From contig BSBN01000213.1 in NCBI GenBank assembly GCA_027924645.1, forward strand, positions 31,436,501 to 31,500,500: a DNA stretch of 64,000 nucleotides, in the 5' to 3' direction. Shown one piece after another: positions 11,721-23,110 of this stretch. Position 1 is the stretch's first letter. Each line of letters starts with the position of its first letter. The position numbers were made by a program, and so were the translations under genes. This DNA is from Cunninghamia lanceolata. Lineage: Eukaryota; Streptophyta; Pinopsida; Cupressales; Cupressaceae. The notes below the pieces were generated by a model. The model was not told where the DNA came from. It searched no databases and worked only from the letters and a program-made list of their open reading frames with translations.

Positions 11721-12752
11721 GGTACAAAAGTGATGGAGCTTTTAGACACTTTTTAATTTAAGTTGGAGGAAAAATGGAGAAAAATAGAAGATAATATTTT
11801 ATTTCCTCAAAAGTGCCTATAAAAGAGGGAGTTGTGTGTAGAAGAAGGATTCTAGCTTATTATCAATTTCTACTTTCTCAAGAATGAACAAGAGTTCTTT
11901 GTTTGCCCTAGGACGAAAACTCTTTGGCAAGATGGTCTCGAGGATGAAAACCCTCCTAGCCATTTGAGTAATTACATTCAAGGATTACTTGTGCACTGCA
12001 AAGTTTGGATTTGAGGACGAAAACCCTCATCTCCAATTGGTTTGTGTGTTTGGTGGTTGATATTTTGGTCTGAGATTTCCAATTTTTTAGTTGTTTGGTG
12101 TGGTGGGGATTTTTCAGAAAATAAAATAAATATTGTTGTGGTTTCTGAAATTTTTGAGTTGTGTTAGTCTCCTATGTGGTTTGCAATAGGTTTCAGTTCA
12201 AAGTGTTTACAGGTGTAATAGATTTTTAGTATTTTATAGAGTTTGGATATCTGTTGTTCTGGATCTTTGTCCATATTTTAATGCAATAAGAATTGTTGGA
12301 TTGCTGGTTTGATTTCATAGAGTTCCCGTTTCATGCTATTGAATATAGTTTCTATTGTCGTACTTTTTGAAGAGTATTATGTTTGCAGCGATTGAAGTTG
12401 GAAGTGCAAAATATATATTCGCAGTAGTCTTATATTGTTGCTTTCTATAGCATTTAGAGATATTTGGTATTGGTAGGAGACAAGGCTGACGTTTGGTTTG
12501 ACATGTCAATTTGAATGTTGGAGCTTGATTTTAGACCCTACCAAATCTTCTAAATTGTAGCTTAGACCACCTTGGGGAAATTTCAGTGACACTTTTTGGC
12601 AAGCTTGAGACCTTGTCAGCTGGAATGTGAAGATATAACTTGCCGCAAGGTTATATAACTGAAAGATTTATTCAAGGGGCAGTCTGGAATTTCGCTAGTC
12701 TTCTAAGACTGCCGCACTACTGACATCTCATTACAGTTTCTTCCTTTATCAC
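11721..12752 (+). repeat. 5' LTR of element X, middle segment
   Basis: This aligns with 30590-31660 in the X 3' LTR (for example the shared word AGTGATGGAGC/AATGATGGTAC, then GAACAAGAGTTCTTT). It contains the promoter-like region (TATA-like ctataaaagaggg near 11817). The segment is bounded on the left by LTR A and on the right by solo LTR D. Confidence 0.85.
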
Positions 12753-14350
12753 TGTCATGTCCCTATAAGGATTTATAATTGAATTGTTTATTTAAATAAT
12801 AAGTTAGCCTTATATATAATATATTTATTAAAAATATATTATTAATATGTATTAATTAATAAATAATATTATTAATTTAATATAATATAAATATTATAAA
12901 ATATATGAAATATATATATTTAATTAACTAGATATATTATTATATATAAAAATAAATATTACGAAGAGTCTTACCCATTAAAGTTATTACCCATTAAAGC
13001 TAGAAAGTAAAGTAATTTGGAATAAGGCAAAGTAATACGGTTAAACAAAAGGTCAAATTCAAAATAAAATCATATAAAGATAGAAGTCTAATAAGGCAAA
13101 AACATTATCCCATCATATTATATGCTTGTGAATAAAATAAGATAAAAGAGCTCCCATACTTAATAACAAATGTATTTATTCAAATTTTATACTATATATA
13201 TTATATAAATAATGTACTTTAAAAAGATTAAGGGGAGGCCGAAGGAGGATATTTATAAGTGCAGCAATTAAGTTGACACCGGCGATCACATAAATAAATA
13301 ATATATTATAAATATATCTAATAATATAAATACAAATATTATTATTATTATCTTATATTGTAATACAAATATAAATAATATAATATAAATCATATATCAT
13401 TTATTATGATATAAATGATATAAAATAAATAATATATCATTTATTATAATGATATAATATAAATAAACATCTTTTAACCTATCCTCTTATGATAAGGTAG
13501 TTACGTATGGTTAGAACTAGTTTTACCACAAAAGGGAATTAATGTGAAGTAATAAAAATTATAAGAGCGTAAGTATGTCTTTTACCACCAAGCATAATAA
13601 GAGATGTGTCTTTTCGAACATATCCCTTGAAAAGGAAATAAATAAAGGTTGTGAGATAGAAGGAAAAGATCATCCAAAGAAAATATAAAAATATATAAAT
13701 GGCAACAACAATACAATAAAAATTATACATAGGTAAGGAATTCCCGCAGGTAAGTAAGTATTTATATTTACTTATTCAATTTATGATTTGTAAGAATATA
13801 AATGATAAGATTAGTATGAAGGCACAAAGGCATGAATTCCCAAGGGTAGATATGAGACTTCCTTATTAACCACCTAACACTAAGAAGGTGAGGTAGATAG
13901 TTATGGTAGGTATTGATCAATCCATGGGAATGGGCCTTGATTGACAAATCAAGGATATTATGGGCCTTGATTGACGAGTCAAGGATATTGCTTTGGACCT
14001 TCGATTTAAGTATCGAAGGAATGGGCCTTAGTTGACGAACTAAGGAATTATGGGCCTTAGTTGACGAACTAAGGAATTATATTAATGGACCCATAGGATT
14101 GAGATGACATCACCTACCTAACGAATCTTCTCTCACAAGGTGGAAGGTGAGGTTAATAAGAGGCCTAAGGATTATCTCACCCAAGGAGAATCATGATGTA
14201 TGGAAAATGGATTTATGAAATGGCAAATAGTATACGGTTATGTTTATGATTAAAAGGAAATGAAAAATGGAATACTAATGTTCTCTTTTGGTAAGTTGAA
14301 AATTTTTGCAAGGTTGTGAAAATTTTGGCTTGCTAGAAGGGGACATTACA
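12753..14350 (+). mobile_element. Solo LTR D
   Basis: It begins TGTCATGTCCCT and ends AGGGGACATTACA, 1598 bp, flanked by a perfect 5-bp TSD ATCAC (12748-12752 and 14351-14355). The homologous X 3' LTR at 31660-31670 lacks it, giving an empty-site control. No primer site or internal region follows, so it is a solo LTR left by LTR-LTR recombination. It has a long AT-rich U3 (12780-13450), and near its 3' part a series of five hairpins (13935-14074). Confidence 0.95.
13935..14074 (+). repeat. Array of five hairpins with covarying stems in solo LTR D
   Basis: Five inverted repeats start at 13935, 13965, 13998, 14026 and 14055 (steps of 30, 33, 28 and 29 bp). Stems are CCTTGATT/AATCAAGG, CCTTGATT/AGTCAAGG (one G-T wobble), CCTTCGAT/ATCGAAGG and CCTTAGTT/AACTAAGG (twice). 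Loops are GACA or GACG, except TTAAGT in the third. The stem sequence changes between units but base pairing is retained. Confidence 0.9.
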
Positions 14351-14355
14351 ATCAC

Positions 14356-15172
14356 CAGCAACCCTGTGGGATATTGTGAGTTTATTGGGTGTTGCTACTC
14401 ATTTCAAAACGTGGGAAAATATTGTTGTTGCAAGTTCATCCCAAATCTGGCCACCATATCGGATTTCAGCGTACAATCCAAAGATACCATTTGTGCATAC
14501 AATTTCAGATTAATAGTTTTCAGATGCATAACATTTTGAGCTAACAGTGGAGTTTAATTAATTGCTCCACATTCCTAGTAGTCATGTTTGTTGATCCAAA
14601 TTAATTGAGGAAGTTGGCTGCTGTCGTAATCAGAGATTTATCTTTGTGATTTCAGTTTTCCTTGCGTTGTGATTAGATTGTAATATTGGACAGTCCACCA
14701 ATATAGATTTGCTTATTGCTTGGATGGTTATGTCGTCAACTCATAATTGATTCTAGTTTAAGATTAACTATTTATTTGTAAAACTAGATGGTATACTGCC
14801 AGTTGGTTAGCATTTGCATTACATTATCAACTATTTTGTCTTGACCAGATCCAGATGATATAGTCGACCATTTTGGCATTGACACAATTCTGCTTGTTAT
14901 CTGTTAGTTTGACACTGACCAAAATTTGCATATCATTATCAATCAGTTTGGCTTGAGCAGTTATGTTGCATTCTCTACTAGTTTGATATTGCTAGGAAAC
15001 TAGTCGACTTGCCACCAATAAGTTGCATTGTTCTATTATTGTTCTCATCCCAGTCTTTGTATGCTCTTACCTTGCCCACATTAAGATCTTAGTGATCAGA
15101 AAGAGCTAGGGTTTGAGTTGATTTTGAAAAAATTGACGAAATTGTGTTAAGAGTCTGGTTAGGGACATTACA
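14356..15172 (+). repeat. 5' LTR of element X, 3' segment
   Basis: This continues X after the D insertion and aligns with 31670-31895 plus 59007-59579 in the X 3' LTR (both carry CATGTTTGTTGATCCAAATTAAT). It ends TTAGGGACATTACA at 15172, matching the 3' LTR end at 59579. Confidence 0.9.
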
Positions 15173-15173
15173 G

Positions 15174-15185
15174 TCGTATCAAAGC
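15174..15185 (+). promoter_or_regulatory. Degenerate primer-binding site of element X
   Basis: TCGTATCAAAGC differs at two positions from the plant initiator-Met primer site TGGTATCAGAGC. It begins two bases after the LTR end and is followed by a leader (GATCTTGCCAGCC) very like that of gypsy-2. Confidence 0.75.
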
Positions 15186-16750
15186 TGTGATCTTGCCAGC
15201 CTATTTAGAAAGTTAACATTTTACTGCTAATTACATTTGTTGCATGTCAGTGTTCAGGGGTTACATGTTAGTTTCAGCAGTTGCATGTTTTGTGTTTCAA
15301 CAGTAATATATGTTATTCAGAGCATTGTTTCTGCCAACTTGCGAGTCATGGGAGACAAAAATAAGACAAATTCTTTGTTTGAATCTCTAGACAAAGTCAA
15401 AATGCATTGGAAAAGACTTTGAGAGAGTTCACGGCAGATTTAAATCAAAACAAGAGTCCTCTCGTAAATAATTGGACTATGATCAGTTCCACACCCAATC
15501 CTTTTCAGCCTAGGTTCTTACAGAAAGAAAAGGATATAGACCTTGTTCAAGAGGCACTAATTAAAATACAAAAGGACATAATTATAAATTTGAGGCCACC
15601 AAAATTCTTGATTAGTATCAAGAATTACCTGATTAATTCAAAGACCAAGTTGCTTTTGATGGTTACTTGGATTTACTTGAAGTGAGGTATCCTAATAAAA
15701 AGCACCTTTATAACTACATTTAAGAAGACCAAGAAAGAAAGAGAAGGCAGAAGCTTCCAAGGAGTTCGAGACAAAGAAAATGTTTCTAAAGGAAGAAGAA
15801 TCAAGAAAAGCTACTATGAAGCAAGAACCCATGAAACCATTTCTGAAGGAAGAAGCAAAACCGGAGCTAGAGTCTTCAATGACAAGAACCAAACTCCATT
15901 CTAAGACATCTTCCAACCAATAGAAGAAGAGTTCTCTTATTGCAAGAAAGAAGATGACAACAGAAACTAACTTAGAAGGAAGAATCTTTGCCTTTTATGC
16001 AATGAATCTTGGGAGCCAAGCCATAAATGTCAAAGCAAAGAGGAGTTGATGTTAGAAAAAGAGTTAAGAGAGTTCTGATGAAGGCTCAGAAAAGAAGATG
16101 ACAAAACCAAAAAAATTGATGGATATTCCTAAACCACAACTTTAAGTAGAGGTTAAGGAAGAAGTTGTGAAACTTGAGTTGAAGAAAGAAGAGATGTCGA
16201 CATTTGAAATACCAGAAGTTGTTATGGAGCTTGAGCCAAAGAAGGAAGAACACACAAGGCTGCAAGAAAGTGAAGGGAAGTAGACCTTGGAGGAATCCAC
16301 CATTCAGGTGGAAGGTGTGGAATTTAATGCAAAAAAAGTTATCTTTTGACTTCTTGAGTTTGCAGATCAGAAAAAGAATTATGTTAATGAAGCCAAGGAG
16401 GAAGCATCACTTGTTGAATGCACAAGTGAGAAAAGTGTTTCTGTTCAAAACACACCCATCAATGCTCAAAAGATTGAATCCATACTACATAAGGGTGATT
16501 TGCAGGATATTTGTAAACTTGAAAGTGAGAAAAATCTTGTGTCATTAGATTGATGGTGTTGTTTTATTAGAAGCATCAACAAATGAAGACATTCACTTAG
16601 AGCATCCCTATGAAAATAAAAAGAATGCCTTGAATCAAGAAGCATGTGAGGAGTTTCAAGATGACTTTGTTGAAAGACATGTACTTGAGAAAAAGGTTTC
16701 ATCGATTACTAATGTTGGTTTTAACCTTGCTAAAAATTTCAGATCAACAA
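15186..16750 (+). pseudogene. Element X internal region 1: gag-like remnant with zinc knuckle
   Basis: This is decayed coding sequence with several stops and frame changes. The clearest element is a knuckle-like motif, LCLLCNESWEPSHKC (about 15987-16032), which mirrors the gag knuckle of gypsy-2 (CFKCKEPWDPNHRC) and gypsy-3. Upstream is a Lys/Glu-rich stretch, and downstream a highly acidic and Lys-rich region of Glu-Val-Lys runs. No protease, RT or integrase motif was found, so X looks non-autonomous. The region is cut by solo LTR F. Confidence 0.6.
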
Positions 16751-17553
16751 TGTAATGTCCCCTTCTTCGGCTTAGTCGGCAAAGGTGACCATTTAGCCGC
16801 AGGTTTACGTATGGTAGACACAGCTCCTAAAACAGTTGTAGCTTATATTATATGGTGCACTTGAGTTAGGAGGAGGACGTGGTGACTTTGGGAGGAACCG
16901 CAGCTTATGAAAGTCTCATTTTGCTTAGTGGAAAAGTTCGTGGAACCCATTCCTTACTAGGCGCCCCTCTTAGGTATACTTTGAAGGTGTTAAAAGTTAC
17001 AGAAGTTTGGGAAGGAAACCATGGCATATTGGATGTTATTCATGAGCTTTAGGAAGTGCATGGGAGAATTGGGAATGAGACGCAGCCCCAAATTGGAGTT
17101 TGCAATGTTTGAAGAGCTGGCCATCCATCATTGAAGCTGTTCACTTGCTGTAGCAGCACATGGTAGAATCATATTTGTTGTTATAAAGGTTGAAGATTCT
17201 CCATCTCTGTGAGTTCTTGGGCATCTTATTTTGGTATGTATGTTATTTCCAGTTGATATAAATACTGTGCTATCTGATTGTAAACAGCAAGTAAAACATT
17301 CAAATCTTTAATTTGAACAAACTATTTCAATATGCAAACTGTTTGTATAAATGCATGTTGATTGTCAATGAGTAAACAACATTATGAAGGTTTCATGTTG
17401 ATGCAGTATCTATGCCAAATTGTTCTATAACATTCACATTTAGAAATATCAGATTTGTACACATTCTGGAAAATGTTTGACGAAATGCCTGCACATGGAA
17501 AACTAGTAAACTGGTGTTTTTGAGCAAAAAAAAAATAGCCAGGGGTTCTTACA
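16751..17553 (+). mobile_element. Solo LTR F
   Basis: It begins TGTAATGTCCCC and ends GGGGTTCTTACA, 803 bp, with a perfect TSD AACAA (16746-16750 and 17554-17558). A TATA-like ataaatactg lies near 17260. A variant of the inverted-repeat motif seen in LTRs A, B, C and G occurs at about 17299-17319. No internal region or primer site follows, so it is a solo LTR. Confidence 0.93.
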
Positions 17554-17558
17554 AACAA

Positions 17559-19141
17559 CTAATGTTAGGCAATTGGATAACTCTGGTGATGTAAATTCTG
17601 AATATGAGAAGGATGTTCCAATGCAAGAAACTTTTCATATTGTCTTTCAAAAAGAATCTATTGAGCATGTTCTAGAGAAGAACACTGATTTTGAGCTTGC
17701 TGAAATTTTTAGGTCAGCAACTAATGGGAAGTAGTTTGACTATCTCTGTGATTGTAGTATTAATGCTAGCAAAGGTTTGTTGACATGGCAAGTCTCTTGT
17801 CATCATGGAAAGTACCAGAAGAATGGAGAAAAGGTGAAGAACACAACTTATAAGAATATGGGATCCAAGTGGTTGTTCGAGACACCTGATACTGAAATCC
17901 AAAGTGGAGCAAGCAACAAGTTTTCATAAAATGCAGCATCTTGTTGGTTCATTGCATGTCCACGATGCAATCATTCCAAATGTTAATGGAGTTTGCAATG
18001 CATTTGACCTCATTAGAACTGTCGAGAATATGAAAGAGGATAATTTTAAAGAGGCAGTTGATGGCCGAACATATGATGCTTGTGAAGCAGATAATTCACA
18101 AGTAGTGTAGTCTCTTATGGAAGCAAGTCAAAGTTGAATGGTTCAGGACTTTCCTAAGATGACGATCTTTAATGGAGCAGTTCAAAATTCCAATAAGCAA
18201 ATTCATATCATTCTAGATGATTTCAGATATGATTTTTGGGTAAATAGTACAATTATCCAAACTATGAGTGCATTGGTAAATGCATGTCACTATGATTAGT
18301 GATAAAAGGACAAATGGTTGTCTTCTATACAAGGTCAGTGGTATGCAAGGTAGGACAGCAATAGTTTACTCTTCTTATACTGGTTTTGATTTAGTATAAT
18401 TTACCACTCAACATTGGAATGATATATTCATGTAATGAGCTGAATTTATGTGGGAATGGTATCACTTTATGGAGAGGATTGCCTAATAACTTCAAGGGGA
18501 ATGGAGGTAATGTTAGCTTCTTGTGTTTGCATCCTCCTGATCAACCATTTGTGGTCAGAAATCAAAAAGATAAATTAACATATGATGTTGCCCATTCATG
18601 TGAACATAAATGTTCAAGCTTTTGTCATCATGAAAAACAAATTAGCATGAAATTTGAGGAAGGATACACAATTTTTTTTGTCCAAAGCTGCCTATACATT
18701 ATGATATGGGATCCGGGTGAAATTTTTAGACATAAGGAAAGTAAAGTTTGGGTTAAGCTCATCTTTTCAAGCACCTGGATAAGAAGAAAACTAAATCTAA
18801 CCTTGGAGGAGCATGAGACTCATGTTGTGAATACTAACAAGGTTATGAAAGATCAATGTCTGTAGTTCATGCAGCAGCACTCTACTCTTGAGGACAAAGT
18901 AATGATGAAAGCAAAGACAGTTTTAGAAACTTCTCAGAAGCAAGTAGTCAAGGCAGTAGAGGTTTGATATTGGAAAATGGATTTTCAGCTTCAAGTTATA
19001 TCAAAGAAGCACAACATAAGCATGATGGTGAGCTCATCTTTCACATAAGGCAACCCCCTAGTAAGTTTGAAATTGCAACGACAAAACAAATAATGGAGCT
19101 TGAAAAAGTTTGCCCACCATCCGATAGATTGAACACATGGA
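17559..19141 (+). pseudogene. Element X internal region 2, unrecognised coding remnant
   Basis: Open stretches are interrupted by many stops. They include 17904-18110 and 18419-18865; the latter has several Cys/His residues (SCEHKCSSFCHHEK) that could be a decayed metal-binding site. I recognise no retroviral enzyme domain or host protein. The frame is continuous in style with region 1 (Glu/Val/Lys-rich) and probably belongs to the same non-autonomous element. It is interrupted by solo LTR G at 19142. Confidence 0.45.
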
Positions 19142-21239
19142 TGATGAGCACACGACTATACTGAGAGAGGAGGGTGGGGGTGGGTAGGGAGTGAATCAGT
19201 ATAATACAATCTTTTACTTTCTCTAACTTAACAACCACATTGAATAACACATGTGCAAGATCTAGCAATTAAGAACACAGAAAGAACACACGATTTATGT
19301 GGAAACCCTTGCAAGAGAAAACCACAACAAAATATTGCTTATATATTGATCTTCTTTATAGGCACCAAGCCATTGGAGACACCAATCCCCGCTTGTAGAA
19401 TTTGTAGGCACCAACCCATTGGAGACACCAATCCCCACATTTGAGCACCAACTCAGTAAGAGACACCGATCTCTTATTTGATAGGCACCAACCTCCAAAT
19501 TCTTCAATGGATGATATAGTTCTCCCTTCCTCAAAAACCTGATCACAACTTCTGATTATGAATGATGTATATCTTTACTTCACAAATCTGGTCGAGGTGA
19601 ATCAGTATAATACAATCTTCTACTTTTTCTAACTTAACAACCACAATGAATAACACGTGCAAGATCTAGCAATTAAGAACACAGAAAGAACACACGATTT
19701 ACGTGGAAACCCTTGCGGGAGAAAACCACGGCAAAATATTGCTTATATATTGATCTTCTTTGTAGGCACCAACCTAAGCACCAACCCATTGGAGACACCA
19801 ATCCCCTCTTGTAGAATTTGTAGACACCAACCCACCGGAGACACCAATCCCCACAACTGAGCACCAACTCAGTAAGAGACACCGATCTCTTATTTGATAG
19901 GCACCAACCTCCAAATTCTTCGATGAATGATATAGTTCTCCCTTCCTCACAACCCTGATCACAACTTCTGATCATGAATGATGTATATCTTTACTTCACA
20001 AATCTGATCCGAACTCATGCACTATCCTTTCTTCACAATTCTTCTTGTAGATGATCTAACGGTTACCGCACAAGTGCTTTTCTTCACGACTTGGTTTGTA
20101 GATGATATAATTGCTTTCCTTCACAAGTCTACTTGATGATGATGCAACAACTTCCTTCACAAATTTTATCTCAAATAATGCAATGCTTTCCTTTATATTT
20201 CTGCCTTAAGATCTGCTCTAATTTCACTTACAAATCTGCCCCAAATTATGCATCGCATATTCCTCGCTTTACAATATTAATGATCTCTTCACATATTCAA
20301 TATAAATCTGAATTACTCTTCATGTTTTCTGCTCTAGGTCTGCTTGAATACCAAATATTTTACATTCTCTCTTACTTCCAAAATGCTCTCAACATCTTCC
20401 TTTTATACCACTTCATGTTCCTTCAAAGGGAGACAACTATTTGAAAGGATGCATTGCTTTGTAAAGTGAGACAACTCTAAAATCAACACACATCTCTTCA
20501 AAATTTCACCTCTTCTTTTCACCTTAATCACACCTCTCCTTAATCGCACCACTTCATATCTATGAATTGCTGCTCCTGTAATTATTTTCGCTGCTCTTTA
20601 TACATTATCCTTTGGCGCTAAGGATTGTCGGCCAACATGGAGAGGTCGGCCTCTTTAAACAAGACTTGATTTAATCAATAAATCTCAAGGTCAGCCATCA
20701 TTAAGAGATATTTAATTTGCTTTTCTTTTTCCAAGGAAGTCGGCTAGGATTCATATTGAATATATACCATATGTTTTTAATCTTCAATGTAGGCGCCTTG
20801 ATGTTGCAGGCGGCCAACATGTGCAATTAATGTTCTTAGTGCTGCTTTATCAACCATTATATTGATTGTCATTAGCTTTCTTGATCACACACTAATTTGT
20901 CTTTTATGAGTAAGGTCGGCCACCTTTGGATAGGATAGTTTAAATCTTTAATTTAAACTATAATTTTGGTGCTTAATACATAATCGATGGTCATAACACA
21001 TTGTAATTATTTCTTTTATGAAATCTTCATAGTCGGCCATCATTTGTCTTCCATAGTCTTTATTTATTTCTGCCTTAGATAATACTTAGTCTTGTCTTGT
21101 ATAAACATCTCATCATCACTATCCATAGGCTTTCTCTCTAACACAGATCTCACCAATGCCGACATGCCTTTGACATCAGTGACAACTAATCTTAGACATC
21201 AATTCTTTCCTTTGACATCAATGACAACAATTTCCAACA
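19142..21239 (-). mobile_element. Solo LTR G (Copia-like), minus orientation
   Basis: On the minus strand it starts TGTTGGAAATTGTTGTCATT (21239) and ends GTGTGCTCATCA (19142), 2098 bp. A perfect TSD ATGGA lies at 19137-19141 and 21240-21244. The TGTTGGAAAT start is typical of plant Copia LTRs. It contains a 406-bp tandem duplication (19191-20010) and, near its U3 start, the 8-bp-arm inverted repeat at 20938-20958. No internal coding region is present. Confidence 0.9.
19191..20010 (-). repeat. 406-bp tandem duplication within solo LTR G
   Basis: Unit 1 begins at 19191 and unit 2 at 19597; both start GTGAATCAGTATAATACAAT. Each contains the segment ATTTACGTGGAAACCC (unit 1 has TTATGTGG). Each also has an inner repeat of about 32 bp built on GGCACCAACCCATTGGAGAC. 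By eye the two units are about 95% alike. Confidence 0.92.
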
Positions 21240-21244
21240 ATGGA

Positions 21245-21300
21245 CACATCAAGTCCCTAGTTTGTTTTGGAATATTGATATTTGCAGAAGAATTCAGTTG
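21245..21300 (+). other. Element X internal region 3 (short piece between solo LTRs G and B)
   Basis: This is 56 bp of X internal sequence between two solo LTRs. Its last five bases (AGTTG) are the target site of B. On its own it has no recognisable coding content. Confidence 0.7.
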
Positions 21301-22919
21301 TGTGATGTCCCGATATTAAGGCATTGTTTAAATTAAAGATTTAAACACCATGATAAAGATGGAGAAGTCGCTTTCATCAATTATGGTGTTTGGCCTCGTC
21401 AATTTGGATGATAATAATAATATTTAATTATTAATATATAATAATAATATTTAATTATTAATATATAATAATATTATTTTATAAATAATTTTTTATATAA
21501 TTAAAATATAATAAATATAAATACAAATATAAATATTATTAATTTAAATATTATAATTATAATATAATATATTATTAAATATAATATATATAATATATAA
21601 ATATAAATATAAACATAAATTATAAATAATAATATTATAAATATAAATTCATTTAAATATTATTATAGTAAATATAAATAAACAAATATAATTATAATAA
21701 CATAAGACTTTTGAAATATGGCTGCGAATATCTCCTATAAAAGAGTCTAAGTATAAAGTAATTTAAGACTTAAAAGAAAGTCTTTGAAGCAACGATTAAT
21801 GAAAAGGTACAATGATCATATTATTAAAGCAACGTTAATAATAAAAAAAATAAAACAGCAATTCTTTTGAAAGTGCTAACAGGAATTGTTTAAGGCAGCA
21901 ACGAATACATTGTTACAAGGGCAGCAATCATAAGGATGTGCGATTAGTAAGGATCTGCAATTAGTTTAAAGAACAGCAAATATATGAAGAGGGGCAGCGA
22001 TTATCATAATGGCAAGCGATTCATTATGAGAAATGCATGTCTATTAAGAAGAGGTGCTTCTCTTAAGAGAAGTCACATCTTTTTAGGAGGATTATGAAGA
22101 TATAAAGGGAGTGTGAGTGTAGAACAAAGGGGATATGAAGGAGATACACTCAGATCTGCACGAGGGATATAGAGTAAAAGAAGGATATACCAGCAGATAT
22201 AAAAATAGGGATATGCAGAGTAAAATACAGATATATATTCTGATTTTTATCAAGAGGATATATGAGTGCAAAAAAAATGAAGAGATGTTCAAGGGATCTC
22301 ATATGAAAATAAGGTCTGATTTTTAAAGAGAGATATGAAGGAATAAATATAAGAGAATAGAGAAGGGAATATCAATCAAAGCAAGAAGAGCTAAGAACAG
22401 CAGAAATAATTCACATATATATTTGTGAAGTAATTGTGTTGAGTAATAAAGATAAATCATATATACAGGCAGATATACAATCAACATTAAAGGAAGACAA
22501 TCCTTAGATCTCCAAAGATACAAAGGCAAGAATTATATACTTGGTATGATGTATCTAACCCTATGTCTATTATGATGAATGCCATGTGGTAAGTAATGAC
22601 AAATGCATATAATTGAAAGATTATCATTAGTATTATTACCTTGTGAAACTTGCTATGAAATATAGATTATATTCACAACACATTTGATATGATTGTTGGC
22701 AACTATGAAGTTTGATTAGTTTATTATGCATTAATGTGGATTAATAATGCTATTTGAGTTTGTTAATCATGTTAACTTGACTGTGAGAAATATTAATGTA
22801 AGTATTTTCTAACTTGTTTGCAGGAAGTAAATCAAGCCAAGGTACTCTCTAAACCTTTGTTTGCTTAGAAATTGATAATTTAGGAAAAAATTAGTATTGT
22901 TCCTTTAAGGGACATTACA
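21301..22919 (+). mobile_element. Solo LTR B
   Basis: It starts TGTGATGTCCCGATATTAAG and ends TTAAGGGACATTACA, 1619 bp, with a perfect TSD AGTTG (21296-21300 and 22920-22924). It is in the same broad family as LTR A and C (shared first about 60 bp and the inverted-repeat motif at 21326-21346). A stretch at 21410-21700 is almost pure A/T. The purine-rich downstream part repeats words such as GCAGCGATT. No internal region is present. Confidence 0.95.
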
Positions 22920-22924
22920 AGTTG

Positions 22925-22984
22925 GAAGGAGTTGGAAGATTGAATCAGCTTTGCTTGAGGACAAGCAATTTTAGAAAGGGCGGA
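22925..22984 (+). other. Element X 3' internal end with polypurine tract
   Basis: The sequence TTGCTTGAGGACAAGCAATTTTAGAAAGGGCGGAA precedes the 3' LTR start, in the same arrangement as in gypsy-1, gypsy-2 and gypsy-3. The purine run AGAAAGGGCGGAA is the likely plus-strand primer. Confidence 0.8.
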
Positions 22985-23110
22985 ATGTCCTGTCCCCTTT
23001 TCGAGTTAAGAAAATAATTTAATAATTTAGCTTAAATTAGCCAAAAAGTAACTTTATGTTATATTTTAAAAAGGCAACTTATGCTTTATTATTAAAAAAG
23101 TTTTGTTAAA
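22985..23110 (+). repeat. 3' LTR of element X, first segment
   Basis: It starts TGTCCTGTCCCC right after the polypurine tract. It is interrupted by gypsy-2; the last five bases, TTAAA, are the gypsy-2 target site repeated at 30513-30517. Confidence 0.88.

Noticed and set aside
21410..21700. Replication origin, organellar insert or centromeric AT block
   Set aside because: The AT-rich stretch lies inside solo LTR B and recurs in related LTRs A, C and D, so it is part of LTR structure.
22466..22529. Continuation of solo LTR B as a full element
   Set aside because: The matching TSD AGTTG directly after 22919 and return to element X sequence show it is a solo LTR.
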